Assembly (NCBI RefSeq): GCF_030408555.1
Contig: NZ_CP047048.1
Location: forward strand, 1,488,001-1,552,000
Direction of reading: 5' to 3'
DNA: 64,000 nt
Origin: Corynebacterium aurimucosum
GTDB taxonomy: Bacteria; Actinomycetota; Actinomycetes; Mycobacteriales; Mycobacteriaceae
Made by a program: the position numbers and the translations under genes. Positions 25,967 to 35,456 of the stretch are shown piece by piece (within the stretch, counting starts at the first letter, position 1; each line of letters opens with the position of its first letter). The notes beneath the pieces are model-generated. The model did no database searches. It had not been told where the DNA came from and saw only the letters and a program-made list of their open reading frames with translations.

Positions 25967-27010
25967 TTAAGGTGCGACGGCCGCTTGCGGCAGACCCAAG
26001 GTTTCCTCCCAGCCCAAGGTCAGGTTCATGCATTGGACAGCTGCACCGGCGGTGCCCTTGCACAAGTTGTCTAGGGCTGCGGTTATCACCAGACGCTGAG
26101 CGCGTTCGTCCACGTGAGCCTGGATGTGGACCATGTTGGTCCCCACTACGTTCTGTGTTTCCGGCTGCTGACCTTCCGGCAGAACCAGGCAGAACGGCTC
26201 TTCCGCATAGAACTCGCGGAAAGCTTGAACAACGCTGTGCTTGTCAGCATCCCCCTTCAGCGGTGCCGTAATCGTCGCCAGGATGCCACGCGGCAAAGGC
26301 GCGAGCACCGGAGTAAAACTCACCGAAACCGACTTCTGCGTAAAGGGCTGTAAGTTTTGTAGGACTTCCGGAGTGTGTCGATGAGTACCGCCCGGCTTAT
26401 AAGCCTTGAGATTGCCCATTGTTTCCGCGCCTAGCTGGGCCACGGAGGCCTTCTTTCCCGCGCCGGAAACACCGGTAATCGCAATGACGGACAGATCCGG
26501 TTCAATCAGCCCTTTCGCCACGGCAGGCAGCGCGCCGAGTGTAATCGTGGTTGGGAAACACCCAGGGACGGCCACACGGTTGCTGCCTTTAAGCTTGTCC
26601 CGGTTGCCGGGAACTTCAGGAATTCCATAAGGCCACGAACCGGCATACTCCCCGCCATAAAATGCATCCCAATCTTCCTTGTTGCGGAGGCGGAAATCGG
26701 CGGCGCAATCAATGACAGTGACGGACTCCCCCAGCTGACGACCAATCTCCGCGGAATGCCCATGCGGCAAACCGAGGAAAACGATGTCATGGCCCGCCAA
26801 AATTTCCGGAGTGGTGTCCTCGATGACGCGATCTGCTAACTGCGGCAGGTGCGGCATGAGTTCGGAGACTCGCTGACCAGCATTGGAGTGCCCCGTCAGC
26901 GCGCCGATATGCAGATCACCTGAAAGGTACGCTGGGTGCGATAGTAAGAGACGTAGAATTTCGCCTCCTGCATAACCCGTGGCTCCGGCGATAGCTACTG
27001 AAATAGTCAT
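25967..27010 (-). CDS. argC: N-acetyl-gamma-glutamyl-phosphate reductase
   Basis: NADPH-dependent reduction of N-acetylglutamyl phosphate to the semialdehyde. 347 residues. Rossmann start [17 protein letters not shown] (residues about 6-22), catalytic Cys in [14 protein letters not shown] (about 150), [10 protein letters not shown], and HRHTPEV with the second catalytic His. It is the first gene of argCJBDFR. No Shine-Dalgarno is visible before the ATG, suggesting a very short or absent leader. 83 bases separate it from argJ. Confidence 0.96.
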   Translation of the reverse strand: MTISVAIAGATGYAGGEILRLLLSHPAYLSGDLHIGALTGHSNAGQRVSELMPHLPQLADRVIEDTTPEILAGHDIVFLGLPHGHSAEIGRQLGESVTVIDCAADFRLRNKEDWDAFYGGEYAGSWPYGIPEVPGNRDKLKGSNRVAVPGCFPTTITLGALPAVAKGLIEPDLSVIAITGVSGAGKKASVAQLGAETMGNLKAYKPGGTHRHTPEVLQNLQPFTQKSVSVSFTPVLAPLPRGILATITAPLKGDADKHSVVQAFREFYAEEPFCLVLPEGQQPETQNVVGTNMVHIQAHVDERAQRLVITAALDNLCKGTAGAAVQCMNLTLGWEETLGLPQAAVAP

Positions 27011-27060
27011 GCAGCCACAGTAGCAAATAATGCACTCCGCCGTATGTTATTCAATCAAAT
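27011..27060 (-). promoter_or_regulatory. argC promoter region with possible ARG boxes
   Basis: Upstream of argC the minus strand reads GATTGAATAACATACG and then GTGCATTATTTGC. A -35 TTGAAT, 16-base spacer and -10 CATTAT can be drawn. TGAATAACATA and TGCATTATTTG each resemble half to most of an ArgR operator (consensus built on TGAAT....ATTCA). The exact TSS and operator cannot be fixed from sequence alone. Confidence 0.4.
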
Positions 27061-27091
27061 TGGAAGCACTTTTCTTCATTCCGCAGAGAAT

Positions 27092-27133
27092 AAGGCTCGG
27101 ATCTCCGCAGTGTCCTGCGAAAATTCGAGCCTT
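27092..27133 (-). terminator. Hairpin after the secreted-protein gene
   Basis: Outer stem AAGGCTCG/CGAGCCTT encloses a second stem CGCAG/CTGCG, 23 bases beyond the stop at 27156 on the minus strand, followed by ATTCTC. The T run is weak, so this is only a probable terminator between the secreted-protein gene and argC. Confidence 0.45.
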
Positions 27134-27155
27134 GCAGTAGGGATAGGAGCGAAGC

Positions 27156-27608
27156 CTACATGACGCGGGAGGAAACCTGTCCGAGGCCTTCGGCGCCTGA
27201 CACGGCCTTCTTTCCTGCGTAGCCCAGGTAACCCTGTGGGCCAACGAAGTGGATACCACCTTGGGCGTCCGCGATGGCGGTGACCTCATTGAATTGGTGA
27301 ACTTGGCCAGGCTGCAAGCGCTTGAAGTTGGAAGTCGTGAGCCCCTGGTTGAAACAATCAGCCTTGGAGCGGCCCGCATGGTAGAAGAAGCGTGGTGCCA
27401 ACTGCCCCGGCGGGTTGCATTCCGGACTAGTGGCACGTGCGCCATTGGACAGACAAGCGACGTAAGTTCCTTCAATATTCGCCGCTTCGCAGTTGACGGT
27501 GCCATCAGCATTGGAGAAACCCTGGGACAAGTCAGCGGAAGCATGTGGGGCGATGGTCAGTGCGCCGACGACCGCGGCGGTAGCTGTAAGACGAGAAATC
27601 AAACGCAT
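27156..27608 (-). CDS. Small secreted protein of unknown function
   Basis: 150 residues from MRLISRLTATAAVVGALTIA. A classic signal peptide ends near APHASA (about residue 26). The mature part has four cysteines (NCEAAN, VACLSN, PECNPP, ADCFNQ), suitable for two disulfides, and a PGQLAPRFFYHAGRS segment seen in small exported actinobacterial proteins. GGAATG precedes the start; a longer frame to 27668 would lack a signal peptide at its N-terminus and is rejected. It stands alone between the pheT terminator and argC. No function can be assigned. Confidence 0.82.
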   Translation of the reverse strand: MRLISRLTATAAVVGALTIAPHASADLSQGFSNADGTVNCEAANIEGTYVACLSNGARATSPECNPPGQLAPRFFYHAGRSKADCFNQGLTTSNFKRLQPGQVHQFNEVTAIADAQGGIHFVGPQGYLGYAGKKAVSGAEGLGQVSSRVM

Positions 27609-27725
27609 GGTGTGAACATTCCTTTCGGTGTGGAAACGCTGCCCCCTTGAGGTTATGAGCCAAGCCACACTACATCCAGTTCCAGGGGACCTGTCCCCAC
27701 CCCTTCACTCCTTGCAGCATAAGAA

Positions 27726-27756
27726 AACCCGGCTCACATGGTGCGTGAGCCGGGTT
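27726..27756 (-). terminator. Terminator after pheT
   Basis: Perfect 12-bp stem AACCCGGCTCAC / GTGAGCCGGGTT with a 7-base loop, followed by TTCTTATGC on the minus strand, about 26 bases past the pheT stop. A strong intrinsic terminator. Confidence 0.88.
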
Positions 27757-27781
27757 AAGGAACCAAAGGTGCCAGTAAACG

Positions 27782-30295
27782 CTAAGCGCGCATCTCCGCA
27801 CCAAGACGCTGCTTGGCTAGGTCTGCGGCAGCGAGTCGGTGCTCGTTAGCTTCTTCATCAGTCAGCGTGCGGTCATCTGCGCGGAACAAGAGCTGGAAGG
27901 CAAGGGACTTCTTACCTTCACCGAGCTGCTCACCACGGAAGACATCGAAGAGCTCCACAGATTCCAAGAGCTCGCCGGCGCCTTCCTCAACCACTCGGCG
28001 CACTGCCTCTGCCGGGGTATCCTCATCCACCACCAGTGCGATGTCTTGGTGCAAGGCCGGGAAGGAGGAGAGGACCGGTGCTGGGAACTTCTCCTCCAAC
28101 GGCAGCGCAGTGACATCGAGCTCCATGGCGCACGTGCGGGCTGGAAGCTCAAGGGCCTCCAGTACCTGCGGATGCAGCTCGCCGGCATAGCCCACGACGG
28201 TTTGCTCGTCTGCAGCGAGGACTAAGGCGGCACAGCGGCCCGGATGCCACGGGAGCTGCTCGGCCGCCTTGACAGTGATGTCAACACCGGCGGCGCGGGC
28301 AACCTGGCGCGCGGACTCAATGGCATCTGCGTAGCTATAAGCACGACCAGAGCCCCACGGACCTTCGTGCTCAATGTTGCCGGTAGCGACCGTGGCCACG
28401 TGCAGCGGCTGTAGCGGCAGCGACTCCAAAAGCTCGCTCACCACGGAGTCCTCCGGGCGTGTCTCCACCGACGGCATCGGGGACGCATCAGCACGCTTGA
28501 ATGCCACCTGTTGGAGACCGAAGAGGGCGAGGTCACTTCGGCCACGGGCCACGTTGCGGGCGATGGCTTCAAGGAGATTCGGAAGCAACGTCGTGGACAG
28601 AATGGCCTTATCCGATTCGAGAGGATTCTGCACGGCAACAGTGCGGCGACGCGGATCTTCCCTATCCAGACCCCAGGTGTCGAAGGTGTCGTTGGCAATG
28701 AACGGCGAAGGCAGAACCTCGGCATAGCCCGCATAAGCCAAGCCGTGTCCGATTGCACGGCGACGCTTCTGGGCCGGAGTAAGGCCATGACCTCCCACCG
28801 GGGTAGGCAGAATTGTCGGAATATCTTCGAGGCCCTCCAGACGCAGGATCTCCTCGATGAGATCCACATCCATGTCGATGTCGGTGCGCCAAGACGCGGG
28901 GACGACGGACAGTTCTTCTTCGCCAGAGACCTCGCAGCCCACCTCAATAAGGCGCTTCACCACGGTCTCGCGGGAGTACTCAACGCCGGCGTATTCGCTC
29001 GGCTTGGCGGCGCGCAGCGTGATGGGCTCGCGCTTGGCGACGTCTCCCACGAGCGTCCGGCCCTCCTCGATGGTGCCGCCCGCGATTTGCTGCAGCAGCG
29101 CACACGCAACGTCGAGAGCAACCTCTACGATGGCCGGGTCGACGCCACGCTCGAAACGGCGGGAGGCTTCCGAGGACAGCTTGTGGCGGCGCGACGTGCG
29201 GGCCACGGTAATCGGATCCCAAATGGCCGATTCGAAGTACACGTCAGTGGTCGTCTCGGAGATTTCAGAGGTCGTGCCGCCCATGACACCAGCCAGGGAC
29301 TGAATTCCGTTGCCATCGCAAATGACCACGTCACCCGCCGAAAGCTCACGCTTGACATGGTCGAGGGTCTCAAATGTCTCCCCCTCGCTAGCATTGCGCA
29401 CCACGAGTTCGCCGTTCACGACGTTGGCATCGAAGGCGTGCATCGGTGCTCCAAGGAGCAGCATAACGTAGTTGGTGATGTCGGTCGCCAGATTGACGCT
29501 GCGCTGGCCGGACAGCATCAGCTCGCGCTCCATCCAGAAGGGTGTGCGGGCAGCGGGATCAATGCCGCTAACCTTGCGCAGACCAAAGCGCTGGGCCTTG
29601 GTTTCTTCGCGCAGATCGACGGCGATCAGCTCGCCCTTCGGCGCCGGTACAGCAGAGGTATCGACTCCAGCAACGTTCGGATCCTGCGCCACGTCGGGGA
29701 AGGCGAGGTCGAAAGCGGAGGCAATCTCCCGCGTCAGGCCGCGTGCGGACAAGGCATAACCCCGATCCGGGGTGATGTTGACGTCGAAGACGGTATCGGA
29801 CAGCCCAATGAGGGGGCGAGCGTCCTCACCGACCTTGTCGGCGACTTCCTCTCCCAGCACGATGATGCCATCAGCCTTCGCACCAAAGCCCAGTTCAGCC
29901 GCGGAGCACATCATTCCGTTGGAGATGTGATCATAGGTCTCACGGGCAGCAATCTTGAAGCCTCCCGGCAGCTCAGCACCCGGAAGGGAAACCACGACAT
30001 AGTCATTGAGGCGGAAGTTACGCGCGCCGCAGATAATGCCCTGGAGTTCGCCGGTGCCATTGGCCTTGCCAACATTCACCTGGCAGTAGCGGATTGGCTT
30101 CTTGAACTGGGTGAGCTCCTCAATCTCCACGACTTGGCCAATAACGAGCGGGCCCGTGGTCTCCGGAAGAGCCTCATAGCCCTCGGTTTCGAATCCGACG
30201 CGGACAAAACCGGAGTCTAGCTCTTCGGCGGATACGTTCCAGCCAGAGTTTGCGGTGCCGAGGAGGCGGGTAACCCAGTCTTGGGAAATAAGCAT
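27782..30295 (-). CDS. pheT: Phenylalanine--tRNA ligase beta subunit
   Basis: 837 residues. Domains in order: N-terminal tRNA-binding (EMAP-like) domain about residues 40-155, B3/B4 editing domain about 215-390, B5 domain about 410-480 (TLRAAKPSEYAGVEYS), synthetase core-like domain, and C-terminal ferredoxin-fold anticodon-binding domain about 740-837 (FPALHQDIALVVDEDTPAEAVRRVV). It pairs with pheS as an alpha2-beta2 enzyme charging tRNA-Phe. It lies 29 bases after pheS. Confidence 0.97.
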   Translation of the reverse strand: MLISQDWVTRLLGTANSGWNVSAEELDSGFVRVGFETEGYEALPETTGPLVIGQVVEIEELTQFKKPIRYCQVNVGKANGTGELQGIICGARNFRLNDYVVVSLPGAELPGGFKIAARETYDHISNGMMCSAAELGFGAKADGIIVLGEEVADKVGEDARPLIGLSDTVFDVNITPDRGYALSARGLTREIASAFDLAFPDVAQDPNVAGVDTSAVPAPKGELIAVDLREETKAQRFGLRKVSGIDPAARTPFWMERELMLSGQRSVNLATDITNYVMLLLGAPMHAFDANVVNGELVVRNASEGETFETLDHVKRELSAGDVVICDGNGIQSLAGVMGGTTSEISETTTDVYFESAIWDPITVARTSRRHKLSSEASRRFERGVDPAIVEVALDVACALLQQIAGGTIEEGRTLVGDVAKREPITLRAAKPSEYAGVEYSRETVVKRLIEVGCEVSGEEELSVVPASWRTDIDMDVDLIEEILRLEGLEDIPTILPTPVGGHGLTPAQKRRRAIGHGLAYAGYAEVLPSPFIANDTFDTWGLDREDPRRRTVAVQNPLESDKAILSTTLLPNLLEAIARNVARGRSDLALFGLQQVAFKRADASPMPSVETRPEDSVVSELLESLPLQPLHVATVATGNIEHEGPWGSGRAYSYADAIESARQVARAAGVDITVKAAEQLPWHPGRCAALVLAADEQTVVGYAGELHPQVLEALELPARTCAMELDVTALPLEEKFPAPVLSSFPALHQDIALVVDEDTPAEAVRRVVEEGAGELLESVELFDVFRGEQLGEGKKSLAFQLLFRADDRTLTDEEANEHRLAAADLAKQRLGAEMRA

Positions 30296-30324
30296 TGTTT
30301 TCTTTCTATCCTTTCTCTGGGTTC

Positions 30325-31380
<1,056 letters not shown>

Positions 31381-31467
31381 TTACCTTCTTCTCGCACAAA
31401 AACTAACGCGAGCTATCTTACCGTGCTTAACGACTGCTGTGGCCACCAGCCCCAGCCCAAGGAGAGA

Positions 31468-32277
31468 CTAGCGATTCTGCTGCTTGGCAGATTCGTACAG
31501 GCAGATGCTGGCAGCCGTGGCAAGGTTCAGAGACTCTGCACGGCCCAGAATTGGAATGCGCACGCGCATATCGGCTTCATCCAACAGTTCTCCTAGTCCA
31601 TGCGCTTCGTTTCCAAACAGCCATGCGGTGGGTTGGGAAAGGTCCGCATCCGCGAGGTCCACCTCGCCGTCAGCGGCCGTTGCCAGCACCTGCATGCCGG
31701 AGGAGCGCAACTTACCCAAGACATCTTTGATATTGGGATCACGAACCACGGGAATATGGAAGAGTGAGCCTGCTGATGCACGCGCGACTTTACAGCCCAA
31801 AGGGTCGACCGTCTCACCCGCGAAGATGACGCCATCGGCGCCCATGGCATCCGAAGTCCTGATCAAGGTACCTGCATTGCCCGGCTCGGAAGTAAGCACT
31901 GGGACTGAGACCAAACGCGGCTTGCCCGCCAGGATTTTACCTGCAGTCCACAGGACAGGACGGCACACAGCAAAGAGGCCTGTGCTCGTCGCCGTATCGG
32001 AGAGGTGCTTGGCTGCCTTATCGGTGATGGGATGAACATAGACGTCCATATAGCCGCAGGTTTGCACAATATGTGCAAAGCGTTCGGCGGCCTTTTCCGT
32101 TACGAAAACGTCCGTGGCTGCGCCTGTGGACACCGCTGCGTCGACAGCATTTTCACCCTCAATAAGGAAACGCTCTGCCTTCCGACGGCTAGCGGCACGA
32201 TGCAATTTTGCGGCATTGACTATGCGTGGCGTGCGCTCGGTGAAGGCATTCTCAAAGTCCAGTTTCATAGCCTCCAC
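31468..32277 (-). CDS. SpoU-type RNA 2'-O-methyltransferase
   Basis: 269 residues if started at GTG 32277, 266 from the ATG at 32268; GGAGG sits too close to the ATG to decide. N-terminal substrate-binding domain about residues 15-100 (KLHRAASRRKAERFLIEGENAVDAA). SPOUT knot domain about 115-265 with VPVLTSEPGNAGTLIRTSDAMGADGVIF, WLFGNEAHGLGELLDEAD and IPILGRAESLNLATAASICLYE, the three SpoU motifs. It probably methylates rRNA (TsnR/RlmB-like); the target nucleotide is unknown. It lies upstream of pheS on the same strand, 96 bases away. Confidence 0.92.
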   Translation of the reverse strand: MEAMKLDFENAFTERTPRIVNAAKLHRAASRRKAERFLIEGENAVDAAVSTGAATDVFVTEKAAERFAHIVQTCGYMDVYVHPITDKAAKHLSDTATSTGLFAVCRPVLWTAGKILAGKPRLVSVPVLTSEPGNAGTLIRTSDAMGADGVIFAGETVDPLGCKVARASAGSLFHIPVVRDPNIKDVLGKLRSSGMQVLATAADGEVDLADADLSQPTAWLFGNEAHGLGELLDEADMRVRIPILGRAESLNLATAASICLYESAKQQNR

Positions 32278-32329
32278 CCTACCGAGGCCGCCTACGAGCT
32301 CACGGATCGCATGGGCAGCACAATGCAGC

Positions 32330-32365
32330 TAGCCCACCTCTTCCAAGCTTGAGAGAGGTGGGCTA
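32330..32365. terminator. Hairpin between the TM2 gene and the rRNA methyltransferase gene
   Basis: 12-bp perfect stem TAGCCCACCTCT / AGAGGTGGGCTA with a 12-base loop. No clear T run follows on the minus strand, so it may terminate weakly after the TM2 gene or act as an RNA-stability element. Confidence 0.5.
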
Positions 32366-32383
32366 GAAAATATGTGCAAAAGA

Positions 32384-32836
32384 CTACTTCTTCAGCGGGA
32401 TGCCGTTGGAGTCTCGGTCATAACCGCCTGCACCGGCGATGATCATGATGAACTCAATAATCACCCAGATCCAGAGGATACCCGCCGAGATTGCACCAAT
32501 ACCCAGCCACGACGTTAAGACGCTAAAGACACAGAGGGATACCTGGCCGATAGCGCGACCCGTGCGGCCAACGTAAAAGTTATGAGCGCCGAAGCCACCG
32601 AGGAAGAAAGCCAGCAAAAGGGCAACCAGCCAGGACTTCTGCGGCGCGTTGACCGGGGCCTGCTGAGAGTAATACTGGCCTTGACCTTGGTACCCGCCCT
32701 GCTGGGCCGGCAGGTTCTGGCCGTAGTTGCCGCCCTGGTACTGATTTCCGTTGGAGTCGAACGGATTAGAATACTGAGGGTTATTGCCCGAAGCATTCGG
32801 GTTGTTCTGCTGGAAACCGCCGTTGGGGTTCGTCAT
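32384..32836 (-). CDS. TM2 domain-containing membrane protein
   Basis: 150 residues. Residues 1-68 are low-complexity Asn/Gln/Gly/Tyr-rich (GNQYQGGNYGQNLPAQQGG). The TM2 domain follows (about 70-140): SWLVALLLAFFLGGFGAHNFYVGRTGRAIGQ, a first helix with the FLG-FG-H-FY-G motif, then a second helix near WIWVIIEFIMIIAG. Such proteins are small membrane components of unknown role, common in actinobacteria. It stands alone between the rplT terminator and the methyltransferase gene. Confidence 0.88.
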   Translation of the reverse strand: MTNPNGGFQQNNPNASGNNPQYSNPFDSNGNQYQGGNYGQNLPAQQGGYQGQGQYYSQQAPVNAPQKSWLVALLLAFFLGGFGAHNFYVGRTGRAIGQVSLCVFSVLTSWLGIGAISAGILWIWVIIEFIMIIAGAGGYDRDSNGIPLKK

Positions 32837-32992
32837 GAGAAAGACTCCTTTTTAAGCCTGTAAGCACAGGAAGAGAACGTGGGAACTTGATTAAGGTAAC
32901 ACAAAGCACACGCCATGTCCCCTTTTTCTTCACCTCACTGGGGCCTATTCCCCATTGGCTCCTGTGCCCATAATTGAAGCTTGGAACGCCAA

Positions 32993-33030
32993 ACGCCCAC
33001 CGTTTCCTTGATGCGGAAAGCAGTGGGCGT
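32993..33030 (-). terminator. Terminator after rplT
   Basis: On the minus strand: ACGCCCACtgcTTTCC, 7-base loop, GGAAAcggTGGGCGT then TTGGCGTT. Stem about 13 bp with a small internal bulge, 19 bases past the rplT stop. It ends the infC-rpmI-rplT operon. Confidence 0.78.
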
Positions 33031-33048
33031 GGGCGGGTTAGTGAAAGC

Positions 33049-33432
33049 TTAAGCAGCCTTCGGAGCGTTAACGTCCTCCGGCAGTGCAGCCTTGGCGGCC
33101 TCGCACAGTGCGGAGAAAGCCTCGAAGTCATTAACAGCAAGCTCAGCCAGGATCTTGCGGTCAACCTCAATCTCAGCCAAGCGCAGGCCGTGGATGAGGC
33201 GATTGTAGGTGATGTCGTTCATACGAGCAGCAGCGTTGATGCGCTGGATCCACAGCTTGCGGAACTCAGACTTACGGGCGCGACGGTCGCGGTAAGCGTA
33301 AGTCATGGAGTGCAGCCACTGTTCCTTGGCCTTGCGGTAAAGACGGGAGCGCTGGCCGCGGTAGCCCTTAGCGGACTTCAGGATCGCGCGACGCTTCTTC
33401 TTGGCGTTAACTGAGCGCTTTACTCGTGCCAC
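33049..33432 (-). CDS. rplT: 50S ribosomal protein L20
   Basis: 127 residues, very basic, starting at GTG ([28 protein letters not shown]). Binds 23S early in large-subunit assembly and represses its own operon in some bacteria. [12 protein letters not shown] and the conserved tail match L20. Third gene of infC-rpmI-rplT, 56 bases after rpmI. Confidence 0.98.
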   Translation of the reverse strand: MARVKRSVNAKKKRRAILKSAKGYRGQRSRLYRKAKEQWLHSMTYAYRDRRARKSEFRKLWIQRINAAARMNDITYNRLIHGLRLAEIEVDRKILAELAVNDFEAFSALCEAAKAALPEDVNAPKAA

Positions 33433-33488
33433 AATAATACTTCCTTATCTTGATTGTGGTGTGTGGAAATGGAGTGTTTCGGCGCTGA

Positions 33489-33683
33489 CTATGCGCGGCC
33501 GAGAAGGCGCTTGATGCGCTTGGTGTCTGCCTTGGCAACGTCCTCGGTGCCCTTCAGGCGACGGGTGCGCTTGGAAGGCTTGCCTTCCAGGAGGTGGCGG
33601 CGGTTGGCCTGCTCGCGACGCAGCTTGCCGGAGCCGGTCACCTTGATGCGCTTGGCGGTGCCCTTGTGAGTCTTCTGCTTCAT
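33489..33683 (-). CDS. rpmI: 50S ribosomal protein L35
   Basis: 64 residues: [20 protein letters not shown]... with the L35 pattern KTHKG-AKR-K-TG-GK and the RR-HLL-GK-SKR-R-L segment. Sits between infC and rplT in the conserved order, 36 bases after the infC stop. Confidence 0.98.
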   Translation of the reverse strand: MKQKTHKGTAKRIKVTGSGKLRREQANRRHLLEGKPSKRTRRLKGTEDVAKADTKRIKRLLGRA

Positions 33684-33719
33684 GAGAATTAAATCCTTAA
33701 ATCCTAAGTGGAGCGTGGT

Positions 33720-34241
33720 CTACTTCTTGCCTTTGCGGACGGGCCCAAGAACCATGGTCATGTTGCGACCATCCTGCTTGGGGCGCGACTCCACGACGCC
33801 AACCTCTGCGACGTCATCAGCCAAACGCTCCAGCAGACGGAAACCGAGCTCCGGGCGCGACTGCTCGCGACCACGGAACATGATGGTTACCTTTACCTTG
33901 GAACCCTTCTCCAGGAAGCGCACCACGTTGCCCTTTTTGGTCTCGTAATCGTGATCATCAATCTTCGGACGGAACTTCTGTTCCTTTACCACGGTTTGCT
34001 GCTGATTCTTACGGGACTCGCGGGCCTTCTGGGCCTGCTCGTACTTAAACTTGCCGTAATCCATGATCTTGGCTACGGGCGGCTTCGCGTTCGGGGCGAC
34101 CTCGACCAAGTCAAGGTCTGCTTCGTACGCGAGCTTGCGAGCATCGTCTGTACGAACGATGCCCACCTGTTCACCACCGGGGCCAACAAGACGGACCTCG
34201 GGTACTCGGATGCGCTCATTAATGCGAGCTTCAGCGCTGAT
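33720..34241 (-). CDS. infC: Translation initiation factor IF-3, predicted ATC start codon
   Basis: 173 residues starting at ATC 34241-34239 ([20 protein letters not shown]...). N domain about residues 1-75, basic linker [22 protein letters not shown] domain about 90-170 ([25 protein letters not shown]). GAGGAG lies 7 bases before this ATC. Upstream the frame meets TAG after eight codons, none of them ATG, GTG or TTG. The next conventional start (GTG 34166) would delete the conserved [17 protein letters not shown] segment. AUU/AUC starts are the known basis of IF-3 autoregulation in other bacteria, and I infer the same here. Confidence 0.93.
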   Translation of the reverse strand: MSAEARINERIRVPEVRLVGPGGEQVGIVRTDDARKLAYEADLDLVEVAPNAKPPVAKIMDYGKFKYEQAQKARESRKNQQQTVVKEQKFRPKIDDHDYETKKGNVVRFLEKGSKVKVTIMFRGREQSRPELGFRLLERLADDVAEVGVVESRPKQDGRNMTMVLGPVRKGKK

Positions 34242-34301
34242 TGTGGTTCTCCTCGATTGTGGGGGCTAGTAGTGTGCCTACCGTGACCACAAACGAATAA
34301 A

Positions 34302-34325
34302 TCCCGGTGCCATAGGCATCCGGGA
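34302..34325 (-). promoter_or_regulatory. infC leader attenuator-like hairpin
   Basis: On the minus strand, 61 bases before infC: TCCCGG(A)TGCC-TAT-GGCACCGGGA followed by TTTATTCG. The stem of about 10 bp with one bulged A and a short T stretch looks like an intrinsic terminator placed inside a leader. It could alternatively end transcription coming from the lipoprotein gene at 34491-35456. Confidence 0.5.
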
Positions 34326-34341
34326 GTTTCTTTTCAAGCAC

Positions 34342-34357
34342 GCGCCATAAATGGCGC
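34342..34357 (-). promoter_or_regulatory. Second hairpin in infC leader
   Basis: GCGCCAT-tt-ATGGCGC, a near-perfect palindrome 16 bases upstream of the attenuator-like hairpin on the infC transcript. The 34242-34490 stretch holds this hairpin, the attenuator-like hairpin, a 14-bp palindrome GTAGTGCGCACTAC at about 34465-34478, and no gene that I can support. Confidence 0.4.
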
Positions 34358-34490
34358 CTACTCTTAACCTTTATCCTGCACTGGACAATTCATCCTGCGC
34401 GGCATCGGGTGGGAGAAACTCCGCTTGCGGCCCAAGTACCTCCTGGAGGAGGCGCTACGGGCGGTAGTGCGCACTACTCTATCACCGCGA

Positions 34491-35456
34491 TCATCGTGAG
34501 CCAAATCGGCGTGCCGACGTGTTTGTCGATACCTCTCTTGCAGCGGTTGACGACGTCCCTACCACCGCTGATGGCGCACTGGGTTGCGCGCAACCTTCCA
34601 ACGGCGTTAGTGCCCTGGCTTTCAGCGCCTCAGAGACCACTCGGTCAACTCCGGCGGCTAGCATGTCGAGGGCGGGTATCGCTTCATCGGCATACTCCCC
34701 AGGCATAGTGACCTCAATGGCCAGACCCACCGCGCTATTCTCCGCAGTCCCGCCGCCTGCAGTTTCTCGAACTCCAATTTGACGGTGAGTATATCCGTTA
34801 TCAGTTTCAGATAATCCCCAGCCACCTTTGGCGCGGGTGTCCGGCAGCTTATCAAGCCCATTGTCTTGCCACTCCACGATGTCATCCATCGCGTCATACA
34901 CTTGCTCAGCTTCTGGTATGCACGGCAAGTGCGCGCCGAACTTCGCTTGTTCTTCGAGCAACCACGTGGAATAGCCAAAGGGGTCGGCAAATTCGCCGGT
35001 TGAGTCATACTCTTTCAACAGGGATTTCACCGCGCTGCCGGCATCCCCCTCGGTCCATTGGACGTGGGACCACAGTGCATAGGCTGCATCATTATCAGAT
35101 TCTTTAATTGCGAGGTCCACGAGCTCGAGGCTAGCTCCATCACGCAGAGCGGCAATGGCGATGGGAACCTTCACGGTCGACCATGCGGGTTCATGGCCCT
35201 TGAGCCCAGCGTTGAACGTCTCCTTTTTATCCGCCACGGACACACCGGCACGAACGTCAAACTCGCTTTCTACGTCGGCGATAACGGCGCGCAGCTCCGA
35301 GGACACGTCGAAGTTCGGCGTATCACCCTCACCTGCTTCTTCAGTAGATGGATGCTTGATGTTCTGTTCGGGGCTCGAACAGCCAGTTAAGGTTGTTGCC
35401 ACGGCGAGGCAAAGAGCTAAAGCAGCCCTGGGGGTGTTCTTCTGCCTCACCATCAC
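34491..35456 (-). CDS. Beta-lactamase-fold serine hydrolase lipoprotein
   Basis: 321 residues. Lipoprotein signal with lipobox TLTGC (Cys about residue 26). Class A penicillin-recognising motifs are in order: STVK (SxxK, about residue 92), SDN (about 118) and KGG (in TRAKGGWG, the KTG-box position, about 210). The omega-loop Glu of class A enzymes is not obvious, so a carboxypeptidase-like or degenerate cell-wall role is as likely as drug hydrolysis. It overlaps the uvrA stop (GTGA-type junction), so it is probably transcribed from the uvrA promoter. Confidence 0.8.
   Translation of the reverse strand: MMVRQKNTPRAALALCLAVATTLTGCSSPEQNIKHPSTEEAGEGDTPNFDVSSELRAVIADVESEFDVRAGVSVADKKETFNAGLKGHEPAWSTVKVPIAIAALRDGASLELVDLAIKESDNDAAYALWSHVQWTEGDAGSAVKSLLKEYDSTGEFADPFGYSTWLLEEQAKFGAHLPCIPEAEQVYDAMDDIVEWQDNGLDKLPDTRAKGGWGLSETDNGYTHRQIGVRETAGGGTAENSAVGLAIEVTMPGEYADEAIPALDMLAAGVDRVVSEALKARALTPLEGCAQPSAPSAVVGTSSTAAREVSTNTSARRFGSR

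Noticed and set aside
34491..35456. Resistance beta-lactamase call
   Set aside because: Active-site motifs are present, but the class A omega-loop Glu is not evident and the gene is in core context, so drug hydrolysis is not claimed.
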